Shown: positions 1-7,867, counted from the first letter of the stretch. The stretch: 20,683 bases of DNA from an uncultured bacterium (GCA_905215155.1 CAJMPJ010000055.1:1-20683); one strand, 5' to 3'. The notes: generated from the letters alone by a model not told the origin. Numbers and translations are program-made.

Positions 1-52
1 TAAAATCCTGCGGGACTTACCTCCCGTACCGGTTCGATTCCGGTCGCCGGCA
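1..52 (+). tRNA. tRNA-Leu(UAA), 3' part, cut by window edge
   Basis: The window opens exactly on the anticodon TAA (1-3), followed by the 3' half of the anticodon stem (TCC), a long variable arm with a GGGA/TCCC-type stem (about 10-27), a perfect T arm (28-44, loop TTCGATT) and the 3' acceptor strand CGCCGGC (45-51) with discriminator A at 52. The long variable arm and A discriminator fit leucine. CCA is not encoded. The 5' half lies outside the window. Confidence 0.9.
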
Positions 53-61
53 TTTAGGGTG

Positions 62-96
62 AAGATATCTATCAATTAAGATGGGTATCTTTTTTT
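62..96 (+). terminator. Rho-independent terminator of tRNA-Leu
   Basis: Arms 62-69 and 84-91 pair over 8 bp (one G-U) and run straight into a T tract to 96. It lies 10 bases after the tRNA end. Confidence 0.75.
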
Positions 97-194
97 GTGT
101 CTTCTTTTGTAAATGGGCTGGCAGGAATTGTAAAAAATGTGTATATTGCAGGTAAAAATTGAAAAAATGGTGTAAAATGTTGGCAAATATGCTG

Positions 195-222
195 TTGATA
201 TCTGAATTATATCCGATATATA
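195..222 (+). promoter_or_regulatory. Possible promoter of the chemoreceptor gene
   Basis: TTGATA (195-200), a 16-base spacer and TATATA (217-222) lie about 65 bases before the start codon. The same place also carries TCCGATAT (212-219), which resembles the -10 of flagellar sigma-28, but no TAAA sits at the right distance upstream. Which sigma factor reads it is uncertain. Confidence 0.35.
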
Positions 223-286
223 GATAAAATCCTTATAAGTTTAATGAGGGTTAAGTTACAAATCATATATTGGAGGTTCATAAAGG

Positions 287-2251
287 ATGAGCAGACGTCG
301 GAAGGGAATTAAAAAAGAGTTGGTCCTGTTTACCATGGGCTGTATCACAGTCATTGTATTTTTGTTGTCTGTAAGTTCCATTTATTTTATCTATGATACC
401 GCTCACAGATCGCTGGCGAAGAGTCTTGCGGAAACGTCGGAGCTGGTTTCAGAAAAGATCACACAGCAGTTAAAGGAATATTCCATCATAGCAGAGTCCG
501 TTGCGCTGTATGAGAAAGGAAATGCAGAACGTGGAGGCAACATCGGCATTTTCCTAAACATTTCAAGCGCTCAGTACGGGCTTAATAAGATTGATATTAT
601 TTCTTCGGATGGAAAGTCCATTGCCAGCGGGACATCCTATGAAGATAATATTCCATATCAGCAGGCCAGGGGTGGGACTCCGTTTCTGTCGGACCCGATC
701 ATTGAGAAGGATTCTGCCTCCTTTCAGTATGCCTATCCGTTTGGGGATGTTGTAGTTATGCTTACCATTCCTTACTCGGTGTTTGAAACCATAATTTCTG
801 ATGCCAAGCTGGGAACTACGGGAAGTACCTACATTTTGGACCGCAATGGGGCAAAGGTGGCAAGCGATGACTTTTCTCTGGTACTTGCAAGGCAAAACAG
901 CATCGAGGATGCCAAAAAAGCTCCGGGGGCAAACGATGAGACTGCGGCACTGGAAACAGCGATGATTCAGGGAGAGACCGGGTTTCGTTTTTATGAAGCA
1001 AATGGAGAAAAAAAGATCGGTTCGTATACGCCCATCAAGGATACCAACGGCTGGTCAGTCAATGTAACGGCTCTTCAATCGGAATTCATGTCCGGAATAA
1101 AGATTTCCGTCATCAGCGCAGGTGTTCTGGGACTATTTTCCCTGATATTCGGGGTCCTTGCGGTTTTGAGAATTATAAACCGGATTACCAGGCCCATTGG
1201 AAATGTGGTGGATTCCCTGCAGAGACTTTCCGGCGGAGATTTAAACCTTGAATTGACCGTGGAACGAAATGATGAGATCGGCAGTATCGCAGAAAAGATC
1301 CATGAAATGGCGGGCAAATATAAAGAGATCATTGGGGATATTTCCTTCTATCTGCAGGAGGTTTCTTATGGAAATCTGGCGGTTCAGAGCAGCTGTGAAT
1401 ATCCGGGGGAATTCAACCGCATACGAACCACCATGGAAACCATTTCCCTTCGTTTGAGTGATACACTGAAACAGGTCCAGATCACGGCAGAAGAGGTAAA
1501 AAACGGGGCGGGACAGGTTTCCGGTTCTTCCCATGCGCTTGCTTCGGGAAGTGAAGAACAGGCAGTTGCGGTGGAGGAGCTGGATTCTTCCATACAGGCG
1601 GTTTATACACAGGCAGAGAAAAACGTGGAATACGTGCGCATGGCTTCCGCTTATGCCAGCCAGTCGGGAAAGAAGGTCGATGCAGGAAGCCGGCATATGG
1701 AAAGCCTTCAGGCCGCAATCGGTGAAGTAAGTCTATCCTCCCAAAAAATATCCAACATCACAAAAATCATTGAGGACATTGCATTCCAGACCAATATCCT
1801 GGCTTTGAATGCGGCGGTGGAAGCAGCCAGAGCAGGAGAATTTGGAAAGGGATTTGCTGTAGTTGCCGGAGAGGTGCGCAATCTGGCGGAAAAGTCCGCA
1901 GAGGCGGCAAAGCAGACGTCCGTATTGATCGGGCAGTCCGTAAAGGCGGTTTCAGAAGGGAAAAGACTGACGGAGGAGACGGGAAGAGTATTCCAGGAAA
2001 TCGCCGGACAGGCCAATCAGGTGGAGCAGGCCATGAAGGAAGTGGAAGCCTCCTCCATGGATCAGGTGCGTTCCATCGAACAGATCAATCAGGGATTATC
2101 CCAGGTTTCTGCGGTCATTCAGGCCAATGCAGCAACAGCCGAGGAAAGCTCCTCTGCCGGTGAGAAACTGGAAGAACAGGCGCGGGTCCTGCATGAGGAG
2201 GTTGAAAAGTTTAAACTTTGCAAGGCAGAGGGTGATAAAGAAAAGGCATAG
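287..2251 (+). CDS. Methyl-accepting chemotaxis protein with Cache sensor and tandem HAMP
   Basis: Transmembrane chemoreceptor that senses a ligand outside the cell and controls the CheA kinase. Membrane segment 1 lies at about residues 11-36. A periplasmic-type dCache-like sensor follows (about 40-265, with the strand [14 protein letters not shown] at 182-195). Membrane segment 2 is at about 273-297, then HAMP (about 298-350, with [17 protein letters not shown]), a second HAMP-like helical segment (about 351-400) and the signalling coiled coil to the C terminus. The conserved hairpin tip that contacts CheA/CheW is visible around [20 protein letters not shown] (516-535). The 654-residue length is normal for the class. 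The ATG follows GGAGG at 272-276. No chemotaxis gene lies beside it, so it is an orphan receptor. The ligand cannot be read from the sequence. Confidence 0.95.
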   Translation: MSRRRKGIKKELVLFTMGCITVIVFLLSVSSIYFIYDTAHRSLAKSLAETSELVSEKITQQLKEYSIIAESVALYEKGNAERGGNIGIFLNISSAQYGLNKIDIISSDGKSIASGTSYEDNIPYQQARGGTPFLSDPIIEKDSASFQYAYPFGDVVVMLTIPYSVFETIISDAKLGTTGSTYILDRNGAKVASDDFSLVLARQNSIEDAKKAPGANDETAALETAMIQGETGFRFYEANGEKKIGSYTPIKDTNGWSVNVTALQSEFMSGIKISVISAGVLGLFSLIFGVLAVLRIINRITRPIGNVVDSLQRLSGGDLNLELTVERNDEIGSIAEKIHEMAGKYKEIIGDISFYLQEVSYGNLAVQSSCEYPGEFNRIRTTMETISLRLSDTLKQVQITAEEVKNGAGQVSGSSHALASGSEEQAVAVEELDSSIQAVYTQAEKNVEYVRMASAYASQSGKKVDAGSRHMESLQAAIGEVSLSSQKISNITKIIEDIAFQTNILALNAAVEAARAGEFGKGFAVVAGEVRNLAEKSAEAAKQTSVLIGQSVKAVSEGKRLTEETGRVFQEIAGQANQVEQAMKEVEASSMDQVRSIEQINQGLSQVSAVIQANAATAEESSSAGEKLEEQARVLHEEVEKFKLCKAEGDKEKA

Positions 2252-2282
2252 TTCTCCACCGTTTTATGATAAATTCCTTCTT

Positions 2283-2305
2283 TTTTTCTCATAATAAGAG
2301 AAAAA
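2283..2305. repeat. AT-rich inverted repeat between chemoreceptor and ferritin-like gene
   Basis: Arms 2283-2290 (TTTTTCTC) and 2298-2305 (GAGAAAAA) are perfect, with a 7-base loop. The stem is AT-rich and no T tract follows on the plus strand, so it is at best a weak terminator or an mRNA end structure. Confidence 0.3.
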
Positions 2306-2321
2306 GAAAAGAGGGATACTT

Positions 2322-2753
2322 ATGAATGCAGATGCGGAATTGTTAAATTTTATTTATCAAAATTCTGAGATGGGGGTAAAGACGGTAAAGAAGCTTTTGG
2401 CTATAACAGAGAATCAAGCCTTTCAGGAGCATTTGAGTGCAGAGCTGAAAGAGTATACTCAGATCCATGAAAAGGCAAAAGAGCTTTTAAACCAGCATGG
2501 ATTAGAGGAAAAGGATATCGGGGCTTTGGAAAAGATCATGGCATATCTTGCCATTGACATGAAGACTTTTAAGGACAAATCTGTTTCCCATATGGCGGAG
2601 ATGCTGATACAGGGCGCAACCATGGGGATCATTGACTGCAGCAAACGGATCAGCCAATATGAAGGTGAGGCGGATAAGGATATCCTTTCTCTTATGAAGG
2701 ACCTGCTGAAAGTGGAAGAGGATCATACGGAACGCTTGAAAAAGATGCTGTGA
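2322..2753 (+). CDS. Ferritin-like four-helix-bundle protein, putative metal-binding
   Basis: Small soluble, all-helical protein of 143 residues. Four predicted helices each carry acidic or His residues in the spacing used by ferritin-like carboxylate-bridged metal sites: E16 in helix 1, E44 and H49 in helix 2, H90/E93 in helix 3, and E132/E133/H135 in helix 4. This makes a PA2169/DUF2383- or rubrerythrin-like fold plausible, but no canonical ExxH pair repeats cleanly and the family is not certain. The start is supported by a GAGGG site 8 bases upstream. It sits 70 bases after the chemoreceptor and 45 bases before the DUF1848 gene, on the same strand, so co-transcription is possible. An oxidative-stress role would suit the superoxide reductase nearby; that is inference. 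Confidence 0.6.
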   Translation: MNADAELLNFIYQNSEMGVKTVKKLLAITENQAFQEHLSAELKEYTQIHEKAKELLNQHGLEEKDIGALEKIMAYLAIDMKTFKDKSVSHMAEMLIQGATMGIIDCSKRISQYEGEADKDILSLMKDLLKVEEDHTERLKKML

Positions 2754-2798
2754 CCTCGTATAATAGTTTTATTTGTATAAAAGCAGAGGAGGAGTCAC

Positions 2799-3743
2799 GT
2801 GATACTCAGTGCCAGCAGGCGGACGGATATTCCCCAATATTATTCAGAATGGTTTTTTAACCGGTTAAATGAGGGGTATCTCTATGTGAAAAATCCCATG
2901 AACAGCCATCAGATCAGTAAAATTGATCTGTCTCCGGATCAGGTGGAGCTGATCGTATTCTGGACGAAAAATCCAAAACCAATGCTGAAACGGTTATCCA
3001 AGCTGGGCCCTATTCCTTGTTATATCCAGTTTACACTCACTGGATATGGCAGGGAGATCGAGCCGGGGCTTCCGGATAAAAAGGAGCTTTTGCGTATTTT
3101 TTGCCAGACTGCAGACCTTATTGGTGCAGATAAAGTGGTATGGCGGTATGACCCCATTTTTGTAAACAGCAGGTATCAGGAAGACTATCATTTACGGGCA
3201 TTTGAGCAGATTGCGAAAGCGCTGCAGGGCTATACCGGGAAGGTTACCATCAGCTTTCTTGACTGGTACGGAAAAACTGCCCGTAACATGAGGGGCATTG
3301 AGGTAGAGGCGTTGAGCGAGGAGCGGATGCTTTGTATCAGCAAAGCAATGGCGGATATTGCAGGATTTTGGGGGATGAGAGTGGAGGCCTGTGCAGAAAG
3401 CCTTGATTTAAGCCAGGCAGGGGTATTTCCGGGGAGCTGTATTGATCCGGTCCTGGCAGAACAGATTCTTGGAGTGCCTGTCAGGAACCGGAAGGATAAG
3501 AACCAGAGGAAGGGATGCGGCTGTATGGAAAGCGTGGAGATAGGAACCTATGATACCTGTCCCGCGGGATGCCGGTATTGCTATGCCAATGACAGTCAGG
3601 CCTCTGTAAAGAGGAGAAGGCTTCTTTATGATGTACATAGCCCTCTGCTCTGCGGCAGAATAGAAAAAGGGGATAAGATAACAGAACGAAAGGCGGGAAG
3701 TATCAGAAAATTTGTGGATGAACCCTTGAATTTCGGTCAATGA
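2799..3743 (+). CDS. DUF1848 family protein with C-terminal radical-SAM-like cysteine motif
   Basis: The start ILSASRRTDIPQYYSEWF (residues 2-19) and the end with CPAGCRYCYAN (254-264) are hallmarks of DUF1848, a barrel-like family of unknown function. C254, C258 and C261 form CX3CX2C, the spacing of the radical-SAM [4Fe-4S] site, but at the C terminus instead of the N terminus. C240 and C242 precede them and could hold another metal. The barrel body contains SADKVVWRYDP-like core strands (around 130-140). At 314 residues it is of usual family length. The start is GTG at 2799 behind a strong AGAGGAGG (2785-2792). The reaction and substrate are unknown. No companion gene indicates a pathway. 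A bidirectional terminator follows. Confidence 0.85.
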   Translation: MILSASRRTDIPQYYSEWFFNRLNEGYLYVKNPMNSHQISKIDLSPDQVELIVFWTKNPKPMLKRLSKLGPIPCYIQFTLTGYGREIEPGLPDKKELLRIFCQTADLIGADKVVWRYDPIFVNSRYQEDYHLRAFEQIAKALQGYTGKVTISFLDWYGKTARNMRGIEVEALSEERMLCISKAMADIAGFWGMRVEACAESLDLSQAGVFPGSCIDPVLAEQILGVPVRNRKDKNQRKGCGCMESVEIGTYDTCPAGCRYCYANDSQASVKRRRLLYDVHSPLLCGRIEKGDKITERKAGSIRKFVDEPLNFGQ

Positions 3744-3756
3744 TGTGGAAAAAAGA

Positions 3757-3810
3757 AGCTTATGCCTCATAGAGAAAATCAGATTTCTCTTGAAGCGTAA
3801 GCTCCTTTTT
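3757..3810. terminator. Bidirectional terminator between DUF1848 and superoxide reductase
   Basis: Arms 3757-3765 and 3795-3803 pair over 9 bp (one G-U), enclosing a second perfect 7-bp hairpin (AGAGAAA/TTTCTCT, about 3771-3790). A T run follows at 3806-3810, and an A run (3749-3754) supplies the T tract for the minus strand. It serves the two convergent genes. Confidence 0.8.
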
Positions 3811-3811
3811 C

Positions 3812-4204
3812 TCAGGCTTCTGTTTTCCAGAATCCGTGAAGATTGCAGTAAGCATAAGCGGCCTTGGGAGAATCACCGTCTTCTAACGTGAAATGGGCCA
3901 CCGGTTCGCAGTCTCTTCCTAAATTCACTCTCATTATGCAGTCGGCATTCGTATAAAGGCATACCCAGGTGATGCTGTGTTCCTCGGACATGGGGTGGAA
4001 TACATTCCCCACTTTGACGGTTACGTGATTTCCATTGGTTTCAATGACAGGGGCATGTTTTTCGGCTGCTCCGTCAGAGGTGTTTGGTTCCAGAATGTCA
4101 AATGGCTTTAAGCTGTCTGGAATTGCAGCATTGGGCGCCCCTAAAATGGCTTCCAGAATGATGTTGTGGTTTTGGTCTGTCATAAATACTGGTTCGTTTT
4201 TCAT
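3812..4204 (-). CDS. Superoxide reductase (neelaredoxin-type, desulfoferrodoxin centre II)
   Basis: Reduces superoxide to hydrogen peroxide at a mononuclear Fe(His)4Cys centre in the cytoplasm, a main defence of strict anaerobes against oxygen. All expected iron ligands are visible: E48-K49-H50, H70 (in FHPM), H76 (in SEEH), C120 and H123 (in YCNLHGFW). K49 beside H50 matches the conserved lysine that steers superoxide. The first ~40 residues carry no CxxC rubredoxin-like (centre I) motif, so this is the one-iron, neelaredoxin-like class; 130 residues fits. The ATG follows GGAG at a normal distance. It is convergent to the DUF1848 gene. The electron donor (rubredoxin) is not in the window. 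Confidence 0.92.
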   Translation of the reverse strand: MKNEPVFMTDQNHNIILEAILGAPNAAIPDSLKPFDILEPNTSDGAAEKHAPVIETNGNHVTVKVGNVFHPMSEEHSITWVCLYTNADCIMRVNLGRDCEPVAHFTLEDGDSPKAAYAYCNLHGFWKTEA

Positions 4205-4228
4205 GAGGATTCTCCAATCTTGTTGATA

Positions 4229-4303
4229 TCATTTATCAGAATTCCCAAATGGAGGCAGAAACATAACACCAACTTTTACCAATTCGGGCAGCAAAACGGT
4301 CAT
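4229..4303 (-). CDS. Possible 24-residue small protein upstream of superoxide reductase
   Basis: A 24-codon frame starts at ATG 4303 behind a near-perfect GGGAGGAG with 5-base spacing and stops at 4229, 24 bases before the superoxide reductase start. Its ATG overlaps the stop of the upstream decayed reading frame (ATGA overlap). The product, beginning MTVLLPELVKVG, is hydrophobic and proline-containing. It could be a true small protein, a leader peptide for the reductase, or the surviving start of a deleted second gene. No homologue is recognised. Confidence 0.35.
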   Translation of the reverse strand: MTVLLPELVKVGVMFLPPFGNSDK

Positions 4304-4410
4304 TTAAGCTCCTCCCATATTTTTATAAACCGGTTGTCCTGGTCCATATACATCCGAATATAGCTGTAGCCAAAATCTGCAGTGAACTCCCAATAACGAA
4401 TAATACTTTT
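4300..4410 (-). pseudogene. C-terminal remnant of an unrecognised gene
   Basis: An open minus-strand frame encodes about 35 residues that look like true protein (including FGYSYIRMYMDQDNRF and ending KIWEELK), but it is closed upstream by an in-frame stop and has no start codon. It runs up to the tRNA promoter region. It probably represents the tail of a gene whose front was lost when the tRNA side was rearranged. Family not recognised. Confidence 0.4.
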
Positions 4411-4445
4411 TTGTTATATTTTTTACATAATTTAGAAAACTTCTC

Positions 4446-4474
4446 TTGACAAAAAGAAGAAAATCCTGTAAAAT
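4446..4474 (+). promoter_or_regulatory. Promoter of the tRNA-Phe/tRNA-Gly operon
   Basis: TTGACA (4446-4451), a 17-base spacer and TAAAAT (4469-4474) form a near-consensus sigma-A promoter 21 bases before tRNA-Phe. Confidence 0.85.
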
Positions 4475-4495
4475 TACTCGTGTTCCGACCGGTTA

Positions 4496-4568
<73 letters not shown>

Positions 4569-4609
4569 TTGTGCCTTTTGCACATTTGAATACGTTTTAA
4601 AATTCCTTT

Positions 4610-4680
4610 GCGGGTGTAGTTCAATGGTAGAACACTAGCCTTCCAAGCTAGATACGTGGGTTCGATTCCCATCACCCGCT
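4610..4680 (+). tRNA. tRNA-Gly(UCC)
   Basis: Complete 71-base cloverleaf: acceptor GCGGGTG/CACCCGC, anticodon stem CTAGC/GCTAG with loop CTTCCAA (anticodon TCC), T arm with loop TTCGATT, discriminator T. It follows tRNA-Phe by 41 bases and shares its promoter. Confidence 0.96.
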
Positions 4681-4684
4681 TCAG

Positions 4685-4727
4685 ATTAAAGTCATGTATG
4701 AGGATTTGAACCCATACATGACTTTTT
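4685..4727 (+). repeat. 43-bp direct repeat, left copy
   Basis: Matches 8464-8506 at 41 of 43 positions; the two differences fall in the hairpin loop region. It contains the whole tRNA-operon terminator. The two copies enclose 4728-8463 in direct orientation. Confidence 0.85.
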
Positions 4728-4728
4728 T
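4688..4728 (+). terminator. Terminator of the tRNA operon (repeat copy 1)
   Basis: A 13-bp perfect stem (4688-4700 with 4713-4725) leads into a T run to 4728. A near-identical copy lies at 8464-8506. Confidence 0.92.
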
Positions 4729-4817
4729 GCTTTCTATGATAAATTAGAGTGAACAGAGGGTATTTATAAAAGCTCTAATCCTACGATCATAAATTTGTTA
4801 TAAGCAATGAAATTAAG

Positions 4818-5057
4818 TTGCACAAAACTGTGAAACTGAATAGAATTTTCCTCCTATTCGTGAAAGGACTTTGTTCTTATCATAAAACAGGAGAAGCTAG
4901 AAGGGCAGAAGAAAGCCACCATTATCCAGCCAGTATTTCTGCAAGAAAAAAACCAAGAAAAATGAAAGACGCCATTATGAAGCTGCTTGATGAAAACAAG
5001 GATGAGCTGAAAGACATTTCAGCCTCGGAAAAGAAAGCGAGCAGGAGAAATAAATGA
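4818..5057 (+). pseudogene. Probable gene fragment with a lysine-rich C terminus, left end of accessory block
   Basis: An open frame of 79 codons whose last ~40 residues (from about KKPRKMKDAIMKLLDEN to SEKKASRRNK) have natural coding character and a charged helical tail, while its N-terminal part does not look conserved. No ribosome binding site precedes the first ATG. It may be the tail of a gene from a mobile element; the family is not recognised. GC-richer, non-coding sequence follows it directly. Confidence 0.3.
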
Positions 5058-5145
5058 CTTGGGTCCAAGTTGGCCCGAAGTCGCAGGGGTTGAGCAAGGC
5101 ACTCCTCAACATGCGGGGCTTGCCATCTTCAATATGAAACTAATA
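5058..5145. other. GC-richer scar between gene fragment and merR
   Basis: About 85 bases, clearly richer in G and C than the AT-rich DNA on either side, with a short dyad GTTGAG/CTCAAC (5089-5094 with 5105-5110) and an overlapping alternative GCAAG/CTTGC (5094-5098 with 5119-5123). It codes for nothing recognisable. It looks like the edge of a lost mobile segment; that is inference. Confidence 0.35.
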
Positions 5146-5973
5146 TCAACCAGCTGTCTTATTTGGAAAATAGATGTCAGCCCAATATTCGTGTTTCATA
5201 TCCTTATGAAGTAAAGCAAATCTGAATTTGATATTAAGAGTAGTCTCTCTTAGTTTGAAATGCATACAAAGCAGATATAGATACTCCTTTAAATCAGACT
5301 CATTCCCCCAAAAGCTAATGTGCCTGTAAGCACCGTATAAATAATATTTTGACACGCTGTCCTGCTTTGTTGCTTCATCCAGATTTTTATATATTTCATT
5401 CGCATGAACAATGTCACTATGAATGGAGAGACCTACAACTTGGGTGTTTTCTGTAATTGCTCCTTCCTCATTCACATAATAAAAGACCCATTGTTCAAAG
5501 GCTTCTATTCCGTTTATCATTGTAGTTGTTTGGGTATTCAGAACATTTTTAAGATCGACTTGGAAAATGGTAACATCCACATTTTTTTCTAAAGTAACCG
5601 TAGAAAAAGTTTTGTCGTTTGTGTGGTTCTGTATATGTGTCAGCATATTTGTCATTTTAGTGGTATATTGGACAAGTTTTGTTAGTGCCTCTTTCTTGGC
5701 TTCTATAAACTGAATTTGCTCCTGCATCATGTCCAGATAGCCTTCTATACTTTCAGATTCTACCTTTTCCTTGATTTGTTCTAAAGGTATTTCAAGGTGT
5801 TTTCCAACCAAAATCATTTCTAATGTATCAAGCTGCTCTAAAGAATAGTACCTGTATCCATTCTGTTTATCAACCATTGGTTTTAATAAGTTTTTGCGGT
5901 CATAATAGCGTAACGTATCAAGCGATATTCCGTATAAATTACTTACTTGCCCGATTCTTAAGAATTTCTCCAT
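5146..5973 (-). CDS. MerR-family transcriptional regulator
   Basis: DNA-binding, promoter-distorting regulator of 275 residues. The N terminus (1-72) is a classic MerR winged helix: RIGQVSNLYGISLDTLRYYD with YYDRKNLLKP and NGYRYYSLEQL. A coiled coil for dimerisation follows (about 75-115), then a C-terminal domain of about 150 residues that resembles multidrug- or GyrI-type effector domains in size but has no metal-binding cysteine pair, so an organic ligand is more likely than a metal. The longer frame starts at 6009, but ATG 5973 is chosen because AGGAGG lies 4 bases before it. It is divergent from the GNAT gene, with the operator/promoter between them, and should activate that gene and control itself. 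Confidence 0.92.
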   Translation of the reverse strand: MEKFLRIGQVSNLYGISLDTLRYYDRKNLLKPMVDKQNGYRYYSLEQLDTLEMILVGKHLEIPLEQIKEKVESESIEGYLDMMQEQIQFIEAKKEALTKLVQYTTKMTNMLTHIQNHTNDKTFSTVTLEKNVDVTIFQVDLKNVLNTQTTTMINGIEAFEQWVFYYVNEEGAITENTQVVGLSIHSDIVHANEIYKNLDEATKQDSVSKYYLYGAYRHISFWGNESDLKEYLYLLCMHFKLRETTLNIKFRFALLHKDMKHEYWADIYFPNKTAG

Positions 5974-5994
5974 ACTTCCTCCTATATTCGCGTA

Positions 5995-6025
5995 TTGACC
6001 CTTGACCAACTCGAGGGTTTATAAT
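5995..6025 (+). promoter_or_regulatory. MerR-type promoter with 19-bp spacer and operator dyad
   Basis: TTGACC (5995-6000) and TATAAT (6020-6025) are separated by 19 bases, the over-long spacing that MerR proteins correct by twisting DNA. The spacer holds a dyad, ACCCTTGA (5998-6005) with TCGAGGGT (6011-6018), 7 of 8 pairs matched, centred at 6008. This is the expected binding site of the adjacent MerR regulator and drives the GNAT/hydrolase pair. Confidence 0.88.
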
Positions 6026-6070
6026 GAGTATAACATCAATAAATGATAATTGCAAAGGAGGTATGGTTAC

Positions 6071-6673
6071 ATGCAAGTCAGCATTGAAAAATATCAAGAT
6101 AAAGATTTTAAAGAAGTTATATCTCTATTAGTCAGTTCTTTTAAGAGTAAATTCTTGCATCGGCAAAGCCTGAATGAAAGTGAGATAGAAAGCATCTTAT
6201 ACTCCACTTGGGATATACAAGCTGAAGACCCCGGCTATTTACACTTTGTTGCAAAAGTGAATGAAAAAATAGTAGGCGTGATACTCATACGATATGGGCC
6301 AATACCAAAAAATCGAAAAAAAGTCCCAATTTTCAATCTGATACGCCAATACGGGCTTTTAAATATGCTCCTACTCCTATTTAAGCTATCCATACTGGAA
6401 ATTTTCAATTTCCAAGAATGCTATATTGAGCATATCGCTGTGGACAAATCCATGCGTGGAAAGGGCATCGGAGAGCAGCTTATATCCTATTGCGAAGAAC
6501 TACTAATTAAAATGAGTTACTCTACTTTGACTTTGGCAGTCGCAGCTGATAATTCTGCAAAACATTTGTATAGCAGAATGGGATTTCAAGAGATTAAGCA
6601 TATTAATCATTGTTCGAAAAAATTTTTTATAGGAATTAATCAATGGATTTTTATGAAAAAGCTTTTAATTTGA
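6071..6673 (+). CDS. GNAT-family N-acetyltransferase
   Basis: Transfers an acetyl group from acetyl-CoA to an amine of an unknown small molecule or protein. The acetyl-CoA pyrophosphate loop is seen as RGKGIG (129-134) after strand ECYIEHIAVDKSMR, with the family's C-terminal NSAKHLYSRMGF (161-172). A middle insert of hydrophobic and basic residues (about 80-115) is longer than in minimal GNATs and may shape substrate binding. ATG 6071 is chosen over an upstream TTG at 6050 because AAAGGAGG (6054-6061) fits it. It is the first gene under the MerR promoter and lies 60 bases before the hydrolase. Control by a drug-sensing regulator suggests inactivation of a toxic compound; that is inference. 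Confidence 0.85.
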   Translation: MQVSIEKYQDKDFKEVISLLVSSFKSKFLHRQSLNESEIESILYSTWDIQAEDPGYLHFVAKVNEKIVGVILIRYGPIPKNRKKVPIFNLIRQYGLLNMLLLLFKLSILEIFNFQECYIEHIAVDKSMRGKGIGEQLISYCEELLIKMSYSTLTLAVAADNSAKHLYSRMGFQEIKHINHCSKKFFIGINQWIFMKKLLI

Positions 6674-6733
6674 TAGCACATTTTGCAGTAAAAAAACAAA
6701 ACCTAAAAAGCAGAATGTAAAGGGGTTATATAA

Positions 6734-7750
6734 ATGACGAAAAAAGCAATTAAAATGATTGCAGGCATGATCATTTTTATTCTTGTCTGCATAGTCGTTA
6801 TAATACAGCAAAATACTTTTGATATGAAAGTTACTTCTGTTCAAATACCAACTTCCAAAGGTGTACTAAATGGGAGTATCGTATTGCCAAAAGAAATGAA
6901 AGAAAGGGTTGGCCTAGTTATTTTCATTCATGGTGATGGACCGGCTAATGCCTCTTACAACGGTCAATATAATCCCTTGTGGGAAGAACTGGCTAGTTTG
7001 GGCTATGCTTCCCTTTCTTGGAGCAAACCCGGGATTGATGGTTCTTCGGGTAACTGGCTGACACAATCAATGGAAGATAGAGCATCGGAAGCATTGGAAG
7101 TCATCAATTGGGCGAGGACTCTCCCTGAAATCAACTTGGAAAAAATAGGACTGTGGGGTTCCAGCCAAGCCGGTTGGGTTATCCCTAAAATCAATCGTGA
7201 GGATAAAAATATTGCATTTAATATACTCGTTGCACCAGCTATCAATTGGGTGGATCAGGGCTTATACAATACTTTGGCCGAAATGAAAAGGGAAGGTAAA
7301 TCTCTTAAAGATCAGGAGCAAGCAAAAGAAGAGTTTTTATGGAGTATATCGATGCTAGATAAGAATGCAACATATGAAGAATACCATAACAATCAAAATG
7401 CAGACAAAAGCATTACAAAAGAACGTTGGAATTTTATATCAAAGAATTACAAATCGGACGCTACGGAAGATATACAGTATTTCTACAGTCCTGTAAAACT
7501 ATTTTTAGGTGGAAAAGATATTCATGTAGATAGTAATGATACAAAGCGGGTATATAAAAACGAAGTTTCTGAGGAATTTTTAAGCGTCACTTGGATATCT
7601 TCAACGGATCATTATATGCTAAGACCTTATTTGGTTAATTCCAAACTATTTACTACGTTAACTGGTTTATTTGCCCCACGACAGCTTGCTGATAGAGAAT
7701 ATTACGCTGGTATTAAAGAGTTTCTGCAATTAATTGATGATACTCACTGA
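6734..7750 (+). CDS. Membrane-anchored alpha/beta hydrolase
   Basis: Serine hydrolase, probably an esterase or peptidase-like enzyme, tethered by one N-terminal membrane segment (about 8-25) so that the catalytic domain is likely outside the membrane. The oxyanion region FIHGDGPAN (64-72) is followed by the nucleophile elbow GSSQAG (142-147, Ser144), acid D262 in GGKDIHV, and histidine H293 in STDHYM, giving a complete triad in the right order. A helical cap of about 90 residues lies between 175 and 250. The length of 338 is typical. The start has AGGGG upstream. It lies in the MerR-controlled unit with the GNAT gene and ends before a terminator. The substrate is unknown. Confidence 0.85.
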   Translation: MTKKAIKMIAGMIIFILVCIVVIIQQNTFDMKVTSVQIPTSKGVLNGSIVLPKEMKERVGLVIFIHGDGPANASYNGQYNPLWEELASLGYASLSWSKPGIDGSSGNWLTQSMEDRASEALEVINWARTLPEINLEKIGLWGSSQAGWVIPKINREDKNIAFNILVAPAINWVDQGLYNTLAEMKREGKSLKDQEQAKEEFLWSISMLDKNATYEEYHNNQNADKSITKERWNFISKNYKSDATEDIQYFYSPVKLFLGGKDIHVDSNDTKRVYKNEVSEEFLSVTWISSTDHYMLRPYLVNSKLFTTLTGLFAPRQLADREYYAGIKEFLQLIDDTH

Positions 7751-7824
7751 ATATAGTGTTTTGGTCTATAGTTCAAATCCACATCTCAAAATAGGATGAT
7801 ATCCAGAATTGACGTGGCTCACAG

Positions 7825-7867
7825 AAAGACATAGCATTTCCGCCAAGGAGATGTTATGTCTTTTTTT
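7825..7867 (+). terminator. Terminator of the GNAT/hydrolase unit
   Basis: A 13-bp stem (7825-7837 with 7851-7863, one G-U) continues into a T run to 7867. It lies 75 bases after the hydrolase stop. Confidence 0.88.

Noticed and set aside
212..219. TCCGATAT as a sigma-28 promoter of the chemoreceptor
   Set aside because: No TAAA at the required ~15-base distance; the -10 resemblance alone is weak.
1241..1696. Long minus-strand frames within the chemoreceptor, aldehyde dehydrogenase and HyuA-like genes
   Set aside because: They are antisense shadows of well-supported genes with no start signals of their own.
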